Assembly: GCA_007570785.1 (NCBI GenBank)
Contig: ML661885.1
Span: 39,273,454-39,337,453 of the forward strand
Reading direction: 5' to 3'
DNA from: Antilocapra americana
Lineage: Eukaryota > Chordata > Mammalia > Artiodactyla > Antilocapridae
Length of the DNA stretch: 64,000 nt
Shown in pieces: positions 1-12,103 of this stretch. Below the pieces are notes generated by a model. The model made no database searches, was not told the DNA's origin, and was given only the letters and a program-made list of their open reading frames with translations. The stretch's first letter is position 1. Each line of letters starts with the position of its first letter. The position numbers were made by a program, and so were the translations under genes.

Positions 1-175
1 TTCCTCTTTTCTGTCAATATCTGTTCCCTTGATTATCCCATCCAGTCTTCTGGTTTTGAATACCATCTTAGCCAGTGATTCCCAAATATATATTACCAGC
101 CTGAAATTCAGCCCCAGATTCCTCATATCCAGCTGCCTCCTAGACTGTCCCTTTGAAGATCTAGTCAGCATCCCA
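1..175 (+). mobile_element. L2 LINE fragment, left part (interrupted)
   Basis: The text resembles the 3' half of the L2 reverse-transcriptase frame: a stretch like the L2 'gatgactcccaaatntat' segment, then an L2-like 'catatccagctgcct'. The homology stops near 175 and resumes at 926 at the next expected L2 position, so the element has been split by a younger insertion. Family call is by recognition; exact edges are approximate. Confidence 0.6.
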
Positions 176-925
176 AGTACTGTGTAGTAGTCGGGGTTCT
201 CCAGAGAAACAGAACCAATAGGATGTATGTATGTATGTGGGCTTCCCAGCTGGCTCAGTGGGTAAAGAATCCACCTGCAGTGCAAGAGATGCAGGAGAGG
301 CAGGTTTGATGCCTGGGTCAGGAAGATCCCTTGGAGGAGGGCCTGGCGACTCACTCCTGTATTCTTGCCTGGAGAATCCCATGGACAGAGGAGCCTGACA
401 GGCTACATAGTCCATGGGGTTGCAAAGAGTCAGACATGACTGAATGACTGAGCACACATTCATATGTATTATGTATTATAAGGATTGTGGATGCAGGCAA
501 GTCCCAAGATGTCTGCAAAATGAGTCAGCAAACTGGAGACCCTGGAGAGCTGATGGCATGGCTCTCGCCTGAGGCCAAATGCATGAGAACCAGGAGAACC
601 AATGGCTGCATTCTTGTCTGAAGGCCAGTAGGTTTAAGACCCTAGGAAGAGCTGATGTTTCAATCTGAGTCTAAAGGCAGAGAAAAAAAAAAAGGCCACG
701 TCCAAGTGTGAACGTAGCACTTGTTCACAGGCAAGTCAAACTTTCTGTTCTGTTGAGGCCATCAAGGGATTGGATGAGGCCCACCCACATTAGGCAGGCA
801 GTCTGCTCTGCTCAGTCTGCCAATTCAAATGTTAGTTTAATCCAAAAGCACCCAGTGAATGATATTTGACCAAATAGCTGGCACTTTATGTACCAGCCAA
901 ACTGATACATAAAATTAACCATCAC
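163..925. mobile_element. Ancient mammalian interspersed repeat, itself split by Bov-tA
   Basis: It begins with the widespread motif ggttctccagagaaacag followed by 'aaccaatagga' at about 196-222, and ends with 'acataaaattaaccatcaca' near 908-927. I recognise the pattern as a common old mammalian repeat but cannot assign a family name. A (TATG)n stretch at about 223-238 is where the Bov-tA at 239-460 entered. It sits inside the L2 at 1-1395. Confidence 0.55.
239..460 (+). mobile_element. Bov-tA SINE (full length)
   Basis: Starts with the tRNA-derived head gggcttcccagctggctcag, then the goat/cattle-type body 'tattcttgcctggagaatcc' and the tail 'gactgaatgactgagcaca'. It has entered the ATGT-rich stretch of an older repeat; the flanks are both ATGTAT-rich, so target duplication limits are ambiguous. 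Confidence 0.92.
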
Positions 926-1395
926 ACACAGCATGTCCAACAGCTGGACTCCTGATCTTTGGGACAAAAGTTAACTCTCCACACACCTTGTCCTGTCACT
1001 AGTTGTCAACTGCATCCTTCCAGTTTGTCTCAAGTCAAAACCCTTGGAGCATCCTTGACTCTTCTCCTCCTCTCACACTTCAAAACCTGTCAGAAAATTC
1101 TGTTTACCTACAAAACACATTCAGAATTCAACCATAGCTGGTCCCTTTCATGCTAATAGCCTAACAGAAGCTACCATCACTGCTCATGGGGACTTATGCA
1201 GACATCACATTAAGACTGCTGCCATCAGCACTCTTCTCTCTTTTGCTCCAATTTTATCCATACGTACTTCTCACCTTTTATAGACCATATAATTTCCTTC
1301 GTTATTCTGCCTGTCATTTTTCTGTCTGCTGCTGATAGAATGCCTAGAGCAGTGCATGAGATGTAGTATACTTGCAATAAATGTTTTCGGTTGAA
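926..1395 (+). mobile_element. L2 LINE fragment, right part and 3' end
   Basis: Resumes at an L2-like 'catgtccaacagctggactcctgatctt', passes the L2 'gcatccttgactcttctcctcctctcacact' region and ends near 1395 with the L2/MIR-type tail 'tgcaataaatgttt'. Together with 1-175 it forms one interrupted element. The short open frame at 959-1156 is part of it, not a gene. Confidence 0.65.
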
Positions 1396-1399
1396 TTTC

Positions 1400-1491
1400 C
1401 ACTGTAGAGATGAGGAAACTGAGGCTTAAAAGAAGTGAGTAATTTGCCAGGAGGACACCATTAATAAGTGGTAAAGCTGTTCTAAAACAGT
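1400..1491 (-). mobile_element. MIR SINE fragment
   Basis: Contains 'gagatgaggaaactgaggct' followed by 'agtaatttgccaggaggacacc', the reverse complement of the MIR core. Heavily worn, as expected for this family. Confidence 0.75.
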
Positions 1492-2052
1492 ACTTAACAG
1501 AGTCATGGGCAAGAAGCCCTGAGATTAGGCAAGTTTCTGCAAATAGTTGTTAGACATCTATTTTCCACTTTTTAAATAAAATACCTAGATAGCAATGTCT
1601 ATTGGTCAGTGCTAATTTACATGATTATGCTTGACCATAGGAAAAGGTTTATTCTCTATTCTTATCTCATTGCCTTTCATTCATCTGATAAAATCTTCTT
1701 GCTGTGAAATATTTCCACCTTTCAGTCACAAATAGATTAATATTATGTCACTCCATGCCTTTTTTTTTAACCTTTAAGAAGCCAAGCCAGGCATCACGCT
1801 GAGCTTTCCTTATAAGTTAATCCTTTTATAATACTTATAATGATATCAAATTATTTCACAAGAGCAAAATTGAGTTTTTACTATATATATCTTTGTATCA
1901 TCATCTACAAATATGAGGTGAGCTCTTACTCTATGTGGCCTCATGATTGGGCCGGAGAACTAAAGACGCTTCCAGAAAATTCTGGTCTGTTAGGGGAAAT
2001 GTGTGTGTACTGTTGGAATATTGATTCGGCTTCTTAACAGGGATTAAATAAC
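1492..2052. other. Intronic DNA, nothing recognised
   Basis: AT-rich sequence with no open frame of note and no repeat that I can name. It presumably belongs to an upstream NCALD intron. Confidence 0.5.
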
Positions 2053-2514
2053 ACGGTCCATCTAGTCGAGGCTATGGTTTTTCCAGTAGTCATGTATGGG
2101 TGTGAGAGTTGGACGGTGAAGAAAGCTGAGCATGGAAGAATTGATGCTTTTGAACTGTGGTGTTGGAGAAGACTCTTGACAGTCCTTGGACTATAAAGAG
2201 AGCCAACCAGTCCACCCTAAAGGAGATCAGTCCTGAGTATTCACTGGAAGAACTGATGTTGAAGCTGAAACTCCAATACTTTGGCCACCTCATGCGAAGA
2301 GTTGACTCATTGGAAAAGACCTGATGCTGGGAAGGATTGGGGGCAGGAGGAGAAGGGGATGACAGAGGATGAGATGGCTGGTTGGCGTCACCGACTCGAT
2401 GGATGTGGGTTTGGGTAGACTCCAGGAGTTGGTGATGGACAGGGAGGCCTGGCGTGCTGCAATTCATGGGGTCGCAAAGAGTCGGACATGACTGAGCAAC
2501 TGAACTGAACTGAA
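2053..2514 (+). mobile_element. BovB (RTE) LINE 3' end
   Basis: In sense orientation the copy reads through the BovB C-terminal segment (cysteine/tryptophan-rich part around 2100-2200, then the 'ggccacctcatgcgaagagt' region) and ends with the BovB tail 'gagcaactgaactgaactgaa'. Frameshifts and stops make it non-functional. It is one of two sense copies here; the other BovB copies lie on the - strand. Confidence 0.9.
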
Positions 2515-4662
2515 ACAAGACAGAAGGCTTGCCTTTCACCACCATCCCCAGCCCATCTCTTTCTCCTCCTTCAGCTGATAAACAACCAAGAGAAAAGATT
2601 ATTTCCCAAAGTCACTTGGGGCCCAGTTCTTTCCATACTGCTGTCCCACCATCACCTGTTGTACTGCTCTCCTGATGGCAGAATCTGGCTCACACCCCCA
2701 CATACACATTTCAGGCCCTGGGAAGGAGGGAGTAGGAATATGAGCCAATGGATTCTTTTTAAGGATATGACTCTGAAGTCACACAGCTCACTTCTACTCG
2801 TATTACATTGAACAGAACTTAGTCACATGACCATACTTAAGATAAGTCAAGAAGCATAGTCTATAGTGGAGCCATATGTCCAGTTTGAGGGATTCTGTTA
2901 CCAAGTGGAAGGAGAGGTGGTATACTGGCAGACAAATAAAGGTCCCCAGTCAGACAAATTTGTAAATATTTCTGTCACCAACTATATAATAAGGTCTTAA
3001 AGGGCAGGGCTGAATCTTACATTCTCAGCACCTGGCACATGGTGAGTATTCAATAAATATTTGTTGACTGGATGATTTGGTTCATGCACTTTCATCCAAG
3101 AGACTTTTGCTGAGAGCTTTTATTATAATGCCCAGAACAAACACTATTCAATCCCAGGGTAAATACTGCAGGAAAATGAAAAGTCAGAAGGCAACATGGT
3201 CGTAGATTGGCTCTCTGGGTACTTAAACACCCCTTCAAGTTAAGCTATAGAGGCTGCCTGTTGTAAAACAGGTGCGGAAGATAGACTTGGACTAAAAAGG
3301 ATTCGTATTCCAGCCGAGAAGCTGCTTCATTAATGCACCCAGAGATCAAGCTACTGCTCCAGCAAATTTGCTGACCTAATTTTGGGAACAAAAAACCAGG
3401 GGTAAATGTGGTTTCATGGCAGACTGCATTCCTTTCTTAATTCATCATGCTTCATGGGAACCAGAATCCCAGGCTTCCCCTCCCCCAGGTAGCAGTTAAG
3501 CTGGTAGAATTGTTCTCTCTGGTCCATAAGGAAGTGAAAACGGATCCTCCTGAAGGAAGTAAATAGAGCAGCAATAAAGCGTTCCCTCCCCCTGAATCTG
3601 AACATCTGTTCAAACTTTTCACTGCTCCCATGAGGAAGGGAACAGAACACAAGGCTCTCAGCGATCAAGGGAAAACCTCATCTACTAGTACTCAACTAAC
3701 AACTTATGCTCATTCAACCTGAACTGGGCTGGGTTTATCTCTATGAAGCCTTTGAAGGAAGGCCAAGCTGGGTATATAAATAGTAAACAAGAGTGTAAGG
3801 GGTGATGTTTATCATATTCAGGAGAGCAGAGCTTTGCAGGACTTAACTTCATGAATGACTGAATTTAAATGACTGCTGCTTATGCCACATGAGCTGCAGA
3901 TTCAGTAGCAGAGGGCTCCACCACACCTTAGTTTGAAATTTATGGTTAAAATAAAAGTTGAGTTGCTCTGTGGACTTGAAAAAAAAAATCCTCTGCTCTA
4001 TGGTTTTGGAATTTCACTAATGCACACGGGCCTTTCTTCATTTATCTGAATTAGCAAGAAGTTGGCTGTATCTGGCTAAGTTAGCCAGACACTCTCCTGG
4101 AACCTCAGTTATCCTTAATCTAGATGTCAGTTTGCATTTGCTTTAGGATGAATGGAGGTTCCTTCCCCCTTTTTCGTCATCTATTCTTCCCAGAGTATTT
4201 AGCAGTATGGCCTTTGGCCAATTCCTTTCTTCTGCCAGTGTAGAAGGTTCCAAGTGGCTGGCTGCTTAGCTGGGCCCCCAGCTGGCTCTTGTTTCTAGCT
4301 ACTTCAGAGCCCACTGGTGAGGGGTAAAGCCGCAGTGATAAGCATTGTAAAAGCAAAGTCCATTCCTAGCCAGGCCAGCCAAACAGCGTGGGAGGAGTGG
4401 AAAATCCAGGCTACATGTTCTTGGCATAAAAGATTGTCAGTATCTGAGGTGTTCCACTGGGAGAGCTGTTCTCCAACCAGGCCTAATCTGTGTATGATCA
4501 GTTAGTAGCTCTTGGAGACTCATTTCAGGACCAGGCTAATGGGACTGAAGCCATCACCTTGTTTACAGACCACTATCTTGACTGGGGTCTGGTCTGGCCT
4601 TGGAAATTCAGTCAGAATGCAGGAGTGGTTGCCCTTTATTGAATTTATAAGGGAGAGTAAGA
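2515..4662. other. Intronic DNA, repeat-poor
   Basis: About 2.1 kb with only one recognisable old fragment, an L2-type 3' end at 2990-3076 ('cacctggcacatggtgagtattcaataaat'). The overlapping open frames at 3414-3668 (- strand) have no family resemblance that I can see, and I do not call a gene. Confidence 0.5.
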
Positions 4663-4925
4663 ATCGCTGCTGCTGCTGCTAAGTCGCTTCAGTTGTGTCC
4701 AACTCTGTGCGACCCCATAGATGGCAGCCCAGGGTCCTCTGTCCCTGGGATTTTCCAGGCAAGAATACTGGAGTGGGTTGCCATTTCCTTCTCCGATGCA
4801 TGAAAGTGAAGTCACTCAGTCATGTCCGACTCTTCGCAACCCCATGGACTGTAGCCTACCAGGCTCCTCTGTCCATGGGAGTTTCCAGGCAAGAGTACTG
4901 GAGTGGGTTGCCATTTCCTTCTCTA
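4663..4925 (-). mobile_element. Bov-A2 SINE with (CTG)n end
   Basis: Two tandem BovA monomers in reverse orientation, each carrying 'ccaggcaagantactggagt' and 'gggttgccatttccttctc' (about 4683-4795 and 4802-4925). It is preceded by a (GCT)n run at 4666-4680, the usual CAG-type tail of Bov-A2. It produces the long but meaningless open frames over 4695-5246. Confidence 0.92.
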
Positions 4926-5011
4926 AGAGTAAGTATTGGGAACTGTTTAATCAGGGACCAGGCCAGTCTCTCTCCTTTGATGTGGCCTGCTGATGATATA
5001 TTTTTATCCAA

Positions 5012-5242
5012 CGGCTTCCCCAGTGGCTTAGCAGTAAAGAATCCACCTGCAATGCAAAAGACCCAGGAGGCCTTGGGTTTGATTCCTGGGTCAGGAAGAT
5101 CCCCAGGAGGAGGGCATGGTAACCCATTCCAGTGTTCTTGCCTGGAGAATCCCATGGACAGAGGAGCCTGGCAGGCTACAGTCCATAGGGTTGCAAATAG
5201 TTGGACATCACTGAAGCAACTAAGCATGCACAAACACACACA
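5012..5242 (+). mobile_element. Bov-tA SINE
   Basis: Head 'ggcttccccagtggcttagc', body with 'tgttcttgcctggagaatcc', and a tail running into a short (CA)n at 5231-5242. No clear target duplication is visible. Confidence 0.9.
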
Positions 5243-8200
5243 CTAAGCATCAGACGTTGCTACCCAAGTCAAACTTTGAGGGTACCTGTACATTTTCACA
5301 TGTTTCCGTACATGGGAGAGAAATAATAGTGGCTGTAGCCCTTGGAAATTCAATTGGGTAGCCTGAAACTTTGATGACTTTTTCTGATCTTCTTGGGAAT
5401 ATTTAGCACCCTGCTGCTTGCTCTCCAGAGCTCTTTGTTTCATGGTTGAATCAAAATAAGAGTAGAAGAGAAGACATCTCAGTGTCCCTCACAGATTAGA
5501 CAGGTACCTGGTATTTTCTCAAGACCTACTTGAAATTCAGATGAGAGCTCCTAACAGGAAAAATAAATGGTGCATTGTTTTCATTTTACTGCTTACAATT
5601 TCCCATATGTAGCAGGGGATTAAAGGCAAGTCTTTCCCACTGCTGCTCCCTCACTTCCTCCTTCCTCTCTTGTCTTCTCTCTCCCTCAGTTTTCTTGTCT
5701 TTAAAGACTCTGAAAACCTTTCTGGCATGTTGCCTAGGCTTTCCAGAGAGAACCTTTTTAAAAATTTCTTCTAGCCATTGGCATGGAAGCACTGTGTAAG
5801 TCAGCAAGACATTTTGTTGTAAAACTTTTTCATTATCAACGTTCACTACTGTTTTGTTTTATGAATGCTTCTTTGTCTTCCAAAAAGCACTTCAGATTAA
5901 GCAATGCTGTTATTGAAAATGTGGGCAGTTTCTGCTTGCCTGCTTGATTGAATTGCAGATGGTTGCCATGAATATTACAAAATGCCAGGTTCCTGTAGAT
6001 GAGTTAAATATATTTATGAAATAGGTTACAGATGAAATAGGAGATTCAGCTTCCTTGTTATCCAGTTGAGTCACTGGATTATTCTTTCTAAGTAAAAGAG
6101 CTCTGAGAACTACGTGTGGCTCAACTACCCAATTCAGTTGGGACAGAGCTTTTTCCTATTATTGGATGCATAGATTCAAATTCAGTCACCAAAAAAAAGT
6201 GTTCTGCACACCCTTTGTGCCAGCAGTATGCTAAGCACTAGAGATATGCAGATTTATAAGGGCCAGCCTTTCTATTGAGGTGTTCATAATTCCTCCAGAA
6301 AACATTCACCAGTCAACAGCAGTTCTCTTTGTCATCTGGTAAGCACTGTTGCAAAGATGTGTGCTAGAGACACATGGTGGGGAGGCGGTGGGACAAGGAG
6401 GGTGGGATATCATATACCTGAAGAGTCTGAGCCCCTGACCTTTGATAGCAGATGTCATTATCAACTGGGTATACAAGTTAGTGAATGAATTAAAACCTAA
6501 CTCTTATTATTGGGATTCAGAGAAACATTAGAATGGTGCGTAATATGTTCACAATAGTGTTTGACACCTAGAACATGCTCCACGAATGATCATTTGTAGC
6601 TTAAGAGTAAGCACTTGATTCGGGCTTTATTGATAGATGTCTGGGCAATAGGAGGAAGCTTCATAGACCATGCAGGAGACGCCTGTGGTGAGATAAGAGC
6701 ACAGGACACATAGAAAGAGCCGGCTCCTTTTTGTGTTTGAGGCAGGAATGAGCGGAGAGAGGGTCAAGAGCTTTAGAAAAGACAGGTTGGGGCCAGATTG
6801 TGCCGCAATTTGTAATGTCAGACTGAGCAATTAGACTTGACATTAAAGACAGTGGGGTGTCACTGGTGTTTGTAAGCAAGAAGGCAGCATAGAGATGTGA
6901 GTTTTAGCTGATAGCTGATCGCTGTCTGATAGCTGCAGGGGGAACAGTCGAGGGGAAGCTCATTAGGAAATGAATACACTAGTGCAAGCAAGATATTATG
7001 TTCACATTCACTCTGTTTGTACTTGGTGAAAGCCTATGCATCTGGGCATTTTTCTGAGAATGAGTAAAGCCAAAAAGTAGCCAAAAGATGGAGAAGGAGA
7101 AAACAATGCCATGCATTTCATACATTTTTCTGAGATAGAATTGATAAAACCTGATGACCATCTGGAACTAGAGGTGATGAGGAATGACAAGTGAGGAATA
7201 ATTTCATAGGAAAATGAGATCTTTCAGACCACTGGAGTTCAAAATACTTCATCAGCGCTAGAAAAGAAAGACAGCCATTTCTCTCCCAGCCTTTCTCTTT
7301 CCCTCCATCTTACTCTTTGGGGGGAAGAAATCGCAGGGTCCAGTAGTGGCAAGCCCTCTCTGAGCCGCTCGTCCAGCAGCCTTTGGGGGTGAAATCAATG
7401 TTCTATATTATCTCCCAAATAGAACATGAAAATTGAGTGACCCGTGAGAAAGCAATGAACAGTTTTGGACCATATTCTCATGGCACCTTGAATGTTTAAC
7501 TAATTTTCTTTTTAAAAGAGAGACCAGCTCTTGACTTTGGAAGGTTGTTTTTCCTGTCAAGGTGGAAATGTTATGAGAGGTGATATCAGATAACGGAAAA
7601 CATGAAGTTATCTGATGAGATGTTGAGGATGGGATCCGAAGGCTATGTTAGGTAAACAGTTGGAGTGAGTGGTGATGTGTAAATATTTACATGGAACCTA
7701 AGAGCAAACAAGGAGAGGAAAAAGAATTACAGCATGAGATAGTTTCTGCTCATTGGAAAGATGTTCATAAAAGAATAACAATATCTTAAAAAGAAGACAG
7801 AGGCATATGAGTCTATTGTCTTTGACTCTGTGAATTCTTCCAGAAGTTACTAGCAACAGAAAGATGGCTATGTGGCATAATTTATTGCCATGGGTAAATA
7901 AGAGTCAATATAACTTACATATTAAATAGTAGAGTTTCTAGTGGGATACATTCAATAACCATGAAAGAAAACACACTTTGTAGAGTGTGTGTTTGAGCCA
8001 GTTTCTTACCAGAATAATCTCATCCAGCCGGATTCTCATCAGATGTGTTTGTAACTAGTGAGAGTTATTCTACAAACTGGGGTTTAAGTGAAGTTGCATT
8101 CCTCCTGATTTTTACTTAAATCTTTGGAACGCTCATATACCCTATTTTCAGGCAAATCAGTATATCTCTCTCCTTCTGACCCCTTCCCTTAGTTGTTCAA

Positions 8201-8672
8201 CATTCTCCAAGGCTCATTCAGTTCCATAGCAGTGCTAAACTTCCGCATGCCTCACCTAGGTGGCTGAGGTCTCGTTGGTCTCACTGGCCTGCCATGTCCT
8301 TGCTTCTCACTGTCCCACCGTGGTGATACTGAACACGGGTCCCATGCAGTCTGACAGTCACTGCTTGTCCATTGCTATGGGGAATCCACCACTCAAGCCA
8401 AAAGAGTATCCCAACCAAGAAGGTGCACCTATGCAAACTCTTCAGAACACAGATCAGCCCCAGTTATGTTGAGTCAAAGCCTCATGGAATCTTTTTCTCA
8501 AGTCTTTCACCCAAATAGAGTACCTGCTTTTTTATTAAATCCTCAGCATGAAGGATCTTGAAATACTTCTTTTCATAGACAATTTGGCCACTAGCTCTCC
8601 ATTTATACTCACAAATGAGGCCACTTCTAATCTGATTTTTCCATTTGTCTTAATAAAAATGAGGCAGGAGAG
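5243..8672. other. Intronic DNA, 3.4 kb, few recognisable repeats
   Basis: Mostly unique, AT-rich sequence. A worn segment at about 6205-6300 resembles the old 'gtgccagcagtatgctaagcactagagata' repeat class (L2-related). Another at about 6690-6900 resembles an unassigned old mammalian repeat also possibly present at 25.7 and 31.9 kb. No gene is supported. Confidence 0.5.
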
Positions 8673-8815
8673 AGACTTCCCTGGTGGTCCAGTGGTTAAG
8701 AGTCCACGCTCCCAATGCAGAGGGCACAGCTTCAATCTCTGGTTGGGAAATGAAGATCCTGCATGATGCATAGCCCCAACAAGACTAGAATAAAAAGAAA
8801 AGATTGAAAAAAAAT
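8673..8815 (+). mobile_element. CHR-type tRNA-derived SINE
   Basis: Diagnostic start 'gacttccctggtggtccagt', then 'ggttaagagtccacgct' and 'ttcaatctctggttggg', ending in an A-rich tail at about 8788-8815. This family is shared by ruminants and whales, and is older than Bov-tA. Confidence 0.85.
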
Positions 8816-8828
8816 AACTGACAGCAAC

Positions 8829-8850
8829 TCCTCTTAAAAAAAAAGAGGAG
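8829..8850. repeat. Small perfect inverted repeat around an A-run
   Basis: The octamer ctcctctt at 8829-8836 and its complement aagaggag at 8843-8850 flank a short A-run. A hairpin is possible in either strand. It lies directly after the SINE tail; no function is implied. Confidence 0.5.
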
Positions 8851-9714
8851 GAACAAACATTTTCTCTCTGACAGATCTCCTCTGTAAGACACCTTAGTTT
8901 GTATAGTGCGTTTGAGAATTAGTTTGTTTCTTACTCTCTGCATATCAGTCATAATTCCAGAATTCAAAGTATTCATAGTTCAAGCTTAGCCCATAATGGC
9001 ATTAACCCACTGGGAGTCTCTTGTTGCTACTACTGTACATGTTCGCTGGTTAAAACAACCACAAAAACTCTGGTTTGCCACATTGCCCCACATTCCCACA
9101 CATAACAATCTTGCATAGGACATAGAGGCCAAAAGGTTAGCCATAAAAGGTTTGCTTTTTCCCGTTCTGCTATTTACAAGGGAATGTTGATCCTTAGTTG
9201 AAGAGGATTTCAACCAAAAATAGAAGCTAGACAGTAATGTATTTCTCTAGCTTTTCAAAACCTATTACCTCATTTCTGCCAGCAAGACTTATGATGTGAG
9301 ATGCAGGCTGGTAGGAGGCTTCTGGAAAGGAAACCAGTAAAGTAAAGATAAAGAGATCTTGGAGAGAAAGGAGAGAATGGGATGAATGGTAGACAGAAGA
9401 GGTGGCAAAGTATGATAGGTACTATGCTTGAAATCTCTGTTAAATGTGAACCTTGATGGCTACTGGATCCACCTTTATCCAAAGGCAGGTGTGCTGGCTG
9501 TGGTTGACAAAGCATAGCTAAATAGGCCAAACCAAGCTCATATTGACCACAATTAAGGTAGCCATTCAATTTATTGTCCAAAGAGGACTATTTTGGAGGG
9601 TATTAAGATTACCCTATTACTAATAAAGCCAGGGTAACAGGTGTAAACCAGGACATTGTAGGCACACCAGGAGCTATGGTTATCCTAACCAGGATGGATC
9701 TGTGTTTTGAAGAT
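8851..9714. other. Intronic DNA, nothing recognised
   Basis: No coding pattern or repeat that I can name. The short open frames on the - strand at 8986-9213 and 9270-9581 lack any family resemblance. Confidence 0.45.
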
Positions 9715-9876
9715 GCTATATTTAAATCCCCTAGAAAAGGGAATGGGAGCCCACTTCAGTATTCTTCCCTGGAGAATCCCCACGGACGAAGGAGCCTGGC
9801 AGGTACAGATCAGGGGGTCGCAAAGAGTTGGACACGACTGAGTGACCAACATTACAACGCTAACGCTATATTTAAA
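9715..9876 (+). mobile_element. 5'-truncated Bov-tA with perfect target duplication
   Basis: The BovA body at 9727-9864 lacks the tRNA-derived head. It is flanked by identical 12-mers gctatatttaaa at 9715-9726 and 9865-9876, an intact target-site duplication indicating a single retrotransposition event with 5' truncation. Confidence 0.88.
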
Positions 9877-10104
9877 AGCTAAGCTATTAGAAAACGCACT
9901 GTTCTGGTATTTGTGGGAGCTGTAAAAAAAAACCAAAACTGCGCCATCTCAAGGAACTGACAATCTGGCCATAGAGAAAAGATTCATATGCAAAGAAATT
10001 GCCAGGAATCATTTAACATAGTGTCTAACCAAGTTCCAAGTAAATAACAGTCATGGTTTGTCAATGACACCCCAACAAAGCTGGGAAAAATGATAGTCAC
10101 AGGA

Positions 10105-10210
10105 TATGGTAGAAAGAGCAATGGCCTTGAGGGCAGAACACTGGTGTTGTCATGGATCTGTCTTTAACTGGATGACATTATGCAAGGCACTTCATCTCTT
10201 TGGGCATCCA
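10105..10210 (+). mobile_element. MIR SINE fragment
   Basis: Reads like the MIR 5' half and core: 'agaaagagcaatggcctt', then 'ctgtctttaactggatgacat' and 'caaggcacttcatctctttgg'. A second MIR follows at 10298, and an L2-like 'attcattcattcagtaagca' lies between them. Confidence 0.65.
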
Positions 10211-10297
10211 TTCATTTTGTTGAACTGAGTCATTCATTCATTCAGTAAGCACAAGGGTTTGCTCTGTGCCATTGTATCATGGGGGTAAAGAACAAAA

Positions 10298-10460
10298 CCT
10301 TTACAGACACATACTTGGAGTCAAGTTGCAGCTCTGTCACTAACTTTGAGACTTGACCTTATCACTTAAACTCTCTGAGCTTCAGTTTTCTCACCTGTTA
10401 CGTGGTGATCATAACCCAACTTACAGGGCTGCAGTAAGCTCTTGTAAATGAGGAAATAAA
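10298..10460 (+). mobile_element. MIR SINE
   Basis: Clear core order: 'gctctgtcactaac', 'cacttaaactctctgagctt', 'cagttttctcacctgtta', then the region corresponding to the MIR 3' half. Confidence 0.8.
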
Positions 10461-11172
10461 GTCAGATTTTGTATATAAAATATTGAACAATTTCAAATAC
10501 ATAGAAAAAGTTTGAGAATTGATAGCAATTATTATATTATTCCAGGTACTGTACTAGTTGCTGGGAACACAAAGGAGAATGGGGGAGAAGGATATAGGTG
10601 AAAGTAGACCATGGTATCTGCCCAAACACCTCCCTGGGCTGTTAGAGGGATTCCATGAAGACATTAGGTAAAAGAGCTCCACATACTATATATCCTGCTG
10701 AACAAAGGAAAGATATTATGGCTGGTACTAGTGGCTGGGGCATTGTCTAGCTTCTTCCCTGTTAGAAAACTGTCACCTATAAGTAAGAGATAACCCCACA
10801 GTTCTTGAATAATCAGTAAAAATATTCTCTCACAAAACAACAAGTCCAGAAGTGGAGTGTTGCCAGGACTGGTTAATTCTGTGCTTTGATGATGTCATCA
10901 GGAGTCCATATTTCCTCTCTGCCAATCTCAGATGTCAGCGGACTCACTTCAGGATGACAGACATTACTTGCTCATCTCATCACACACGAGAGGCAGAAAG
11001 AGATGATCTCTTCCTTGTATTTTTTCTTAATATCTAAGAAGCCCTTCTCAGAATCCCTCCTTGCAGTCTAACTAGTAAGTCTCAACTGGCCAAAACTGGA
11101 TTCCATATCCGTTTCTAAGCCAGTCAATGGTAAGATAAAGTTACTATAACTGGTTTATGCCAAGCAAGATCT
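10461..11172. other. Intronic DNA
   Basis: Contains a worn 'ggtactgtactagttgctgggaacacaaagg' stretch at about 10543-10575 of the L2-related class, otherwise nothing recognisable. No gene is supported. Confidence 0.45.
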
Positions 11173-11388
11173 GGGCTTCCCTGGTGGCTCAGTGGTAACG
11201 AATCCACCCACCAGTGAACAAGATGCAGCTTCTATCCCTGGGTCAAGAAGATCCCCTGGAGAAGGAAATGGCAACCCACTCCAGTATTCTTGCCTGGGAA
11301 GTCCCATGGACAGAGAAGCCTGGTGGGGCTACAGTCCATGGGGTCACAAGAGTTGGACACGACTTGGTGAATAAATAACAACATCAAG
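11173..11388 (+). mobile_element. Bov-tA SINE
   Basis: Head 'gggcttccctggtggctcag' is a perfect family start; the body and tail 'ttggacacgacttggtgaat' follow. The flanks share only 'caagatc', so the target duplication is worn. Confidence 0.92.
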
Positions 11389-12103
11389 ATCCATTCTCCT
11401 GGGTCTGGGAATCTTATCCTCTTCTCCCCTCTCATTGCCCCCTGCCTCTCCACAAATAATAAGGTATTGCAGAGGACACAGAGCACCTGAACAGCATCAA
11501 TCTCTTGCTAACAGGGAAGAAAAAAGAAATGGCTGCTGGGTAACCACCTACAGTGTCTTTTGCCCTATTTCTAGTCCTAATCCCACCTCCAAAAAATCTC
11601 TCAAACCCACTATGGTCTTTGCCCTGGTTCCCAACTTTCTTGCCTAGACTCTCAAATCCTTCTATCCTTTCCCCAAGCATCCAATCAGCTGCCAGTCAAC
11701 TCTTCATATAATGCCTGTCTGAGTATAGCATTTCCTAACTTAACAACTCTCAAGGGTCAATTCAGATGCAACCACCTCTTTGAAGATGTGCCAGATGTTT
11801 TATATGTGGTTCTTTATATCCCTGCTGAGGGGCAGTCTTGCTTTTGAGCTATTTGTATATTTTCTACACCTCTCACTCTCCTCTCTTCCAAAATATAGTA
11901 ATAGCATTAGCCACATGTGACACCTGAAACATGGCAGGCCCAAACTGAGATGTGTTCTTAGTACAAAATATACTTTGAATTTCAAAGATTGAAGACAAAT
12001 AAAGGGAGGAATGTAAAAATATTTAATTAATTATTTTAAAATCAATTGCATCTTGAAATGATCATTTCGAATGTGTTGGCTACATTTTGGTTAAATGACA
12101 ACC
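11389..12103. other. Intronic DNA with possible L2 remnant
   Basis: The segment at about 11690-11810 ('ttcagatgcaaccacctctttgaagatgtgcc') is reminiscent of the L2 3' region. The rest is not assignable and no gene is supported. Confidence 0.4.

Noticed and set aside
3414..3668. Two overlapping - strand frames as a small gene
   Set aside because: No start context, no splice partner and no recognisable protein; both frames open at once is typical of chance in stop-poor DNA.
4695..5246. A 183-residue open frame on the + strand
   Set aside because: It is the translation of a Bov-A2 and a Bov-tA with their junction; the 'FSRQEYWSGLPF'-type text recurs in most SINE copies of this window.
8829..8850. 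The inverted repeat around an A-run as a transcription terminator
   Set aside because: Vertebrate polymerase II does not use such hairpins; it is most simply a by-product of the SINE tail.
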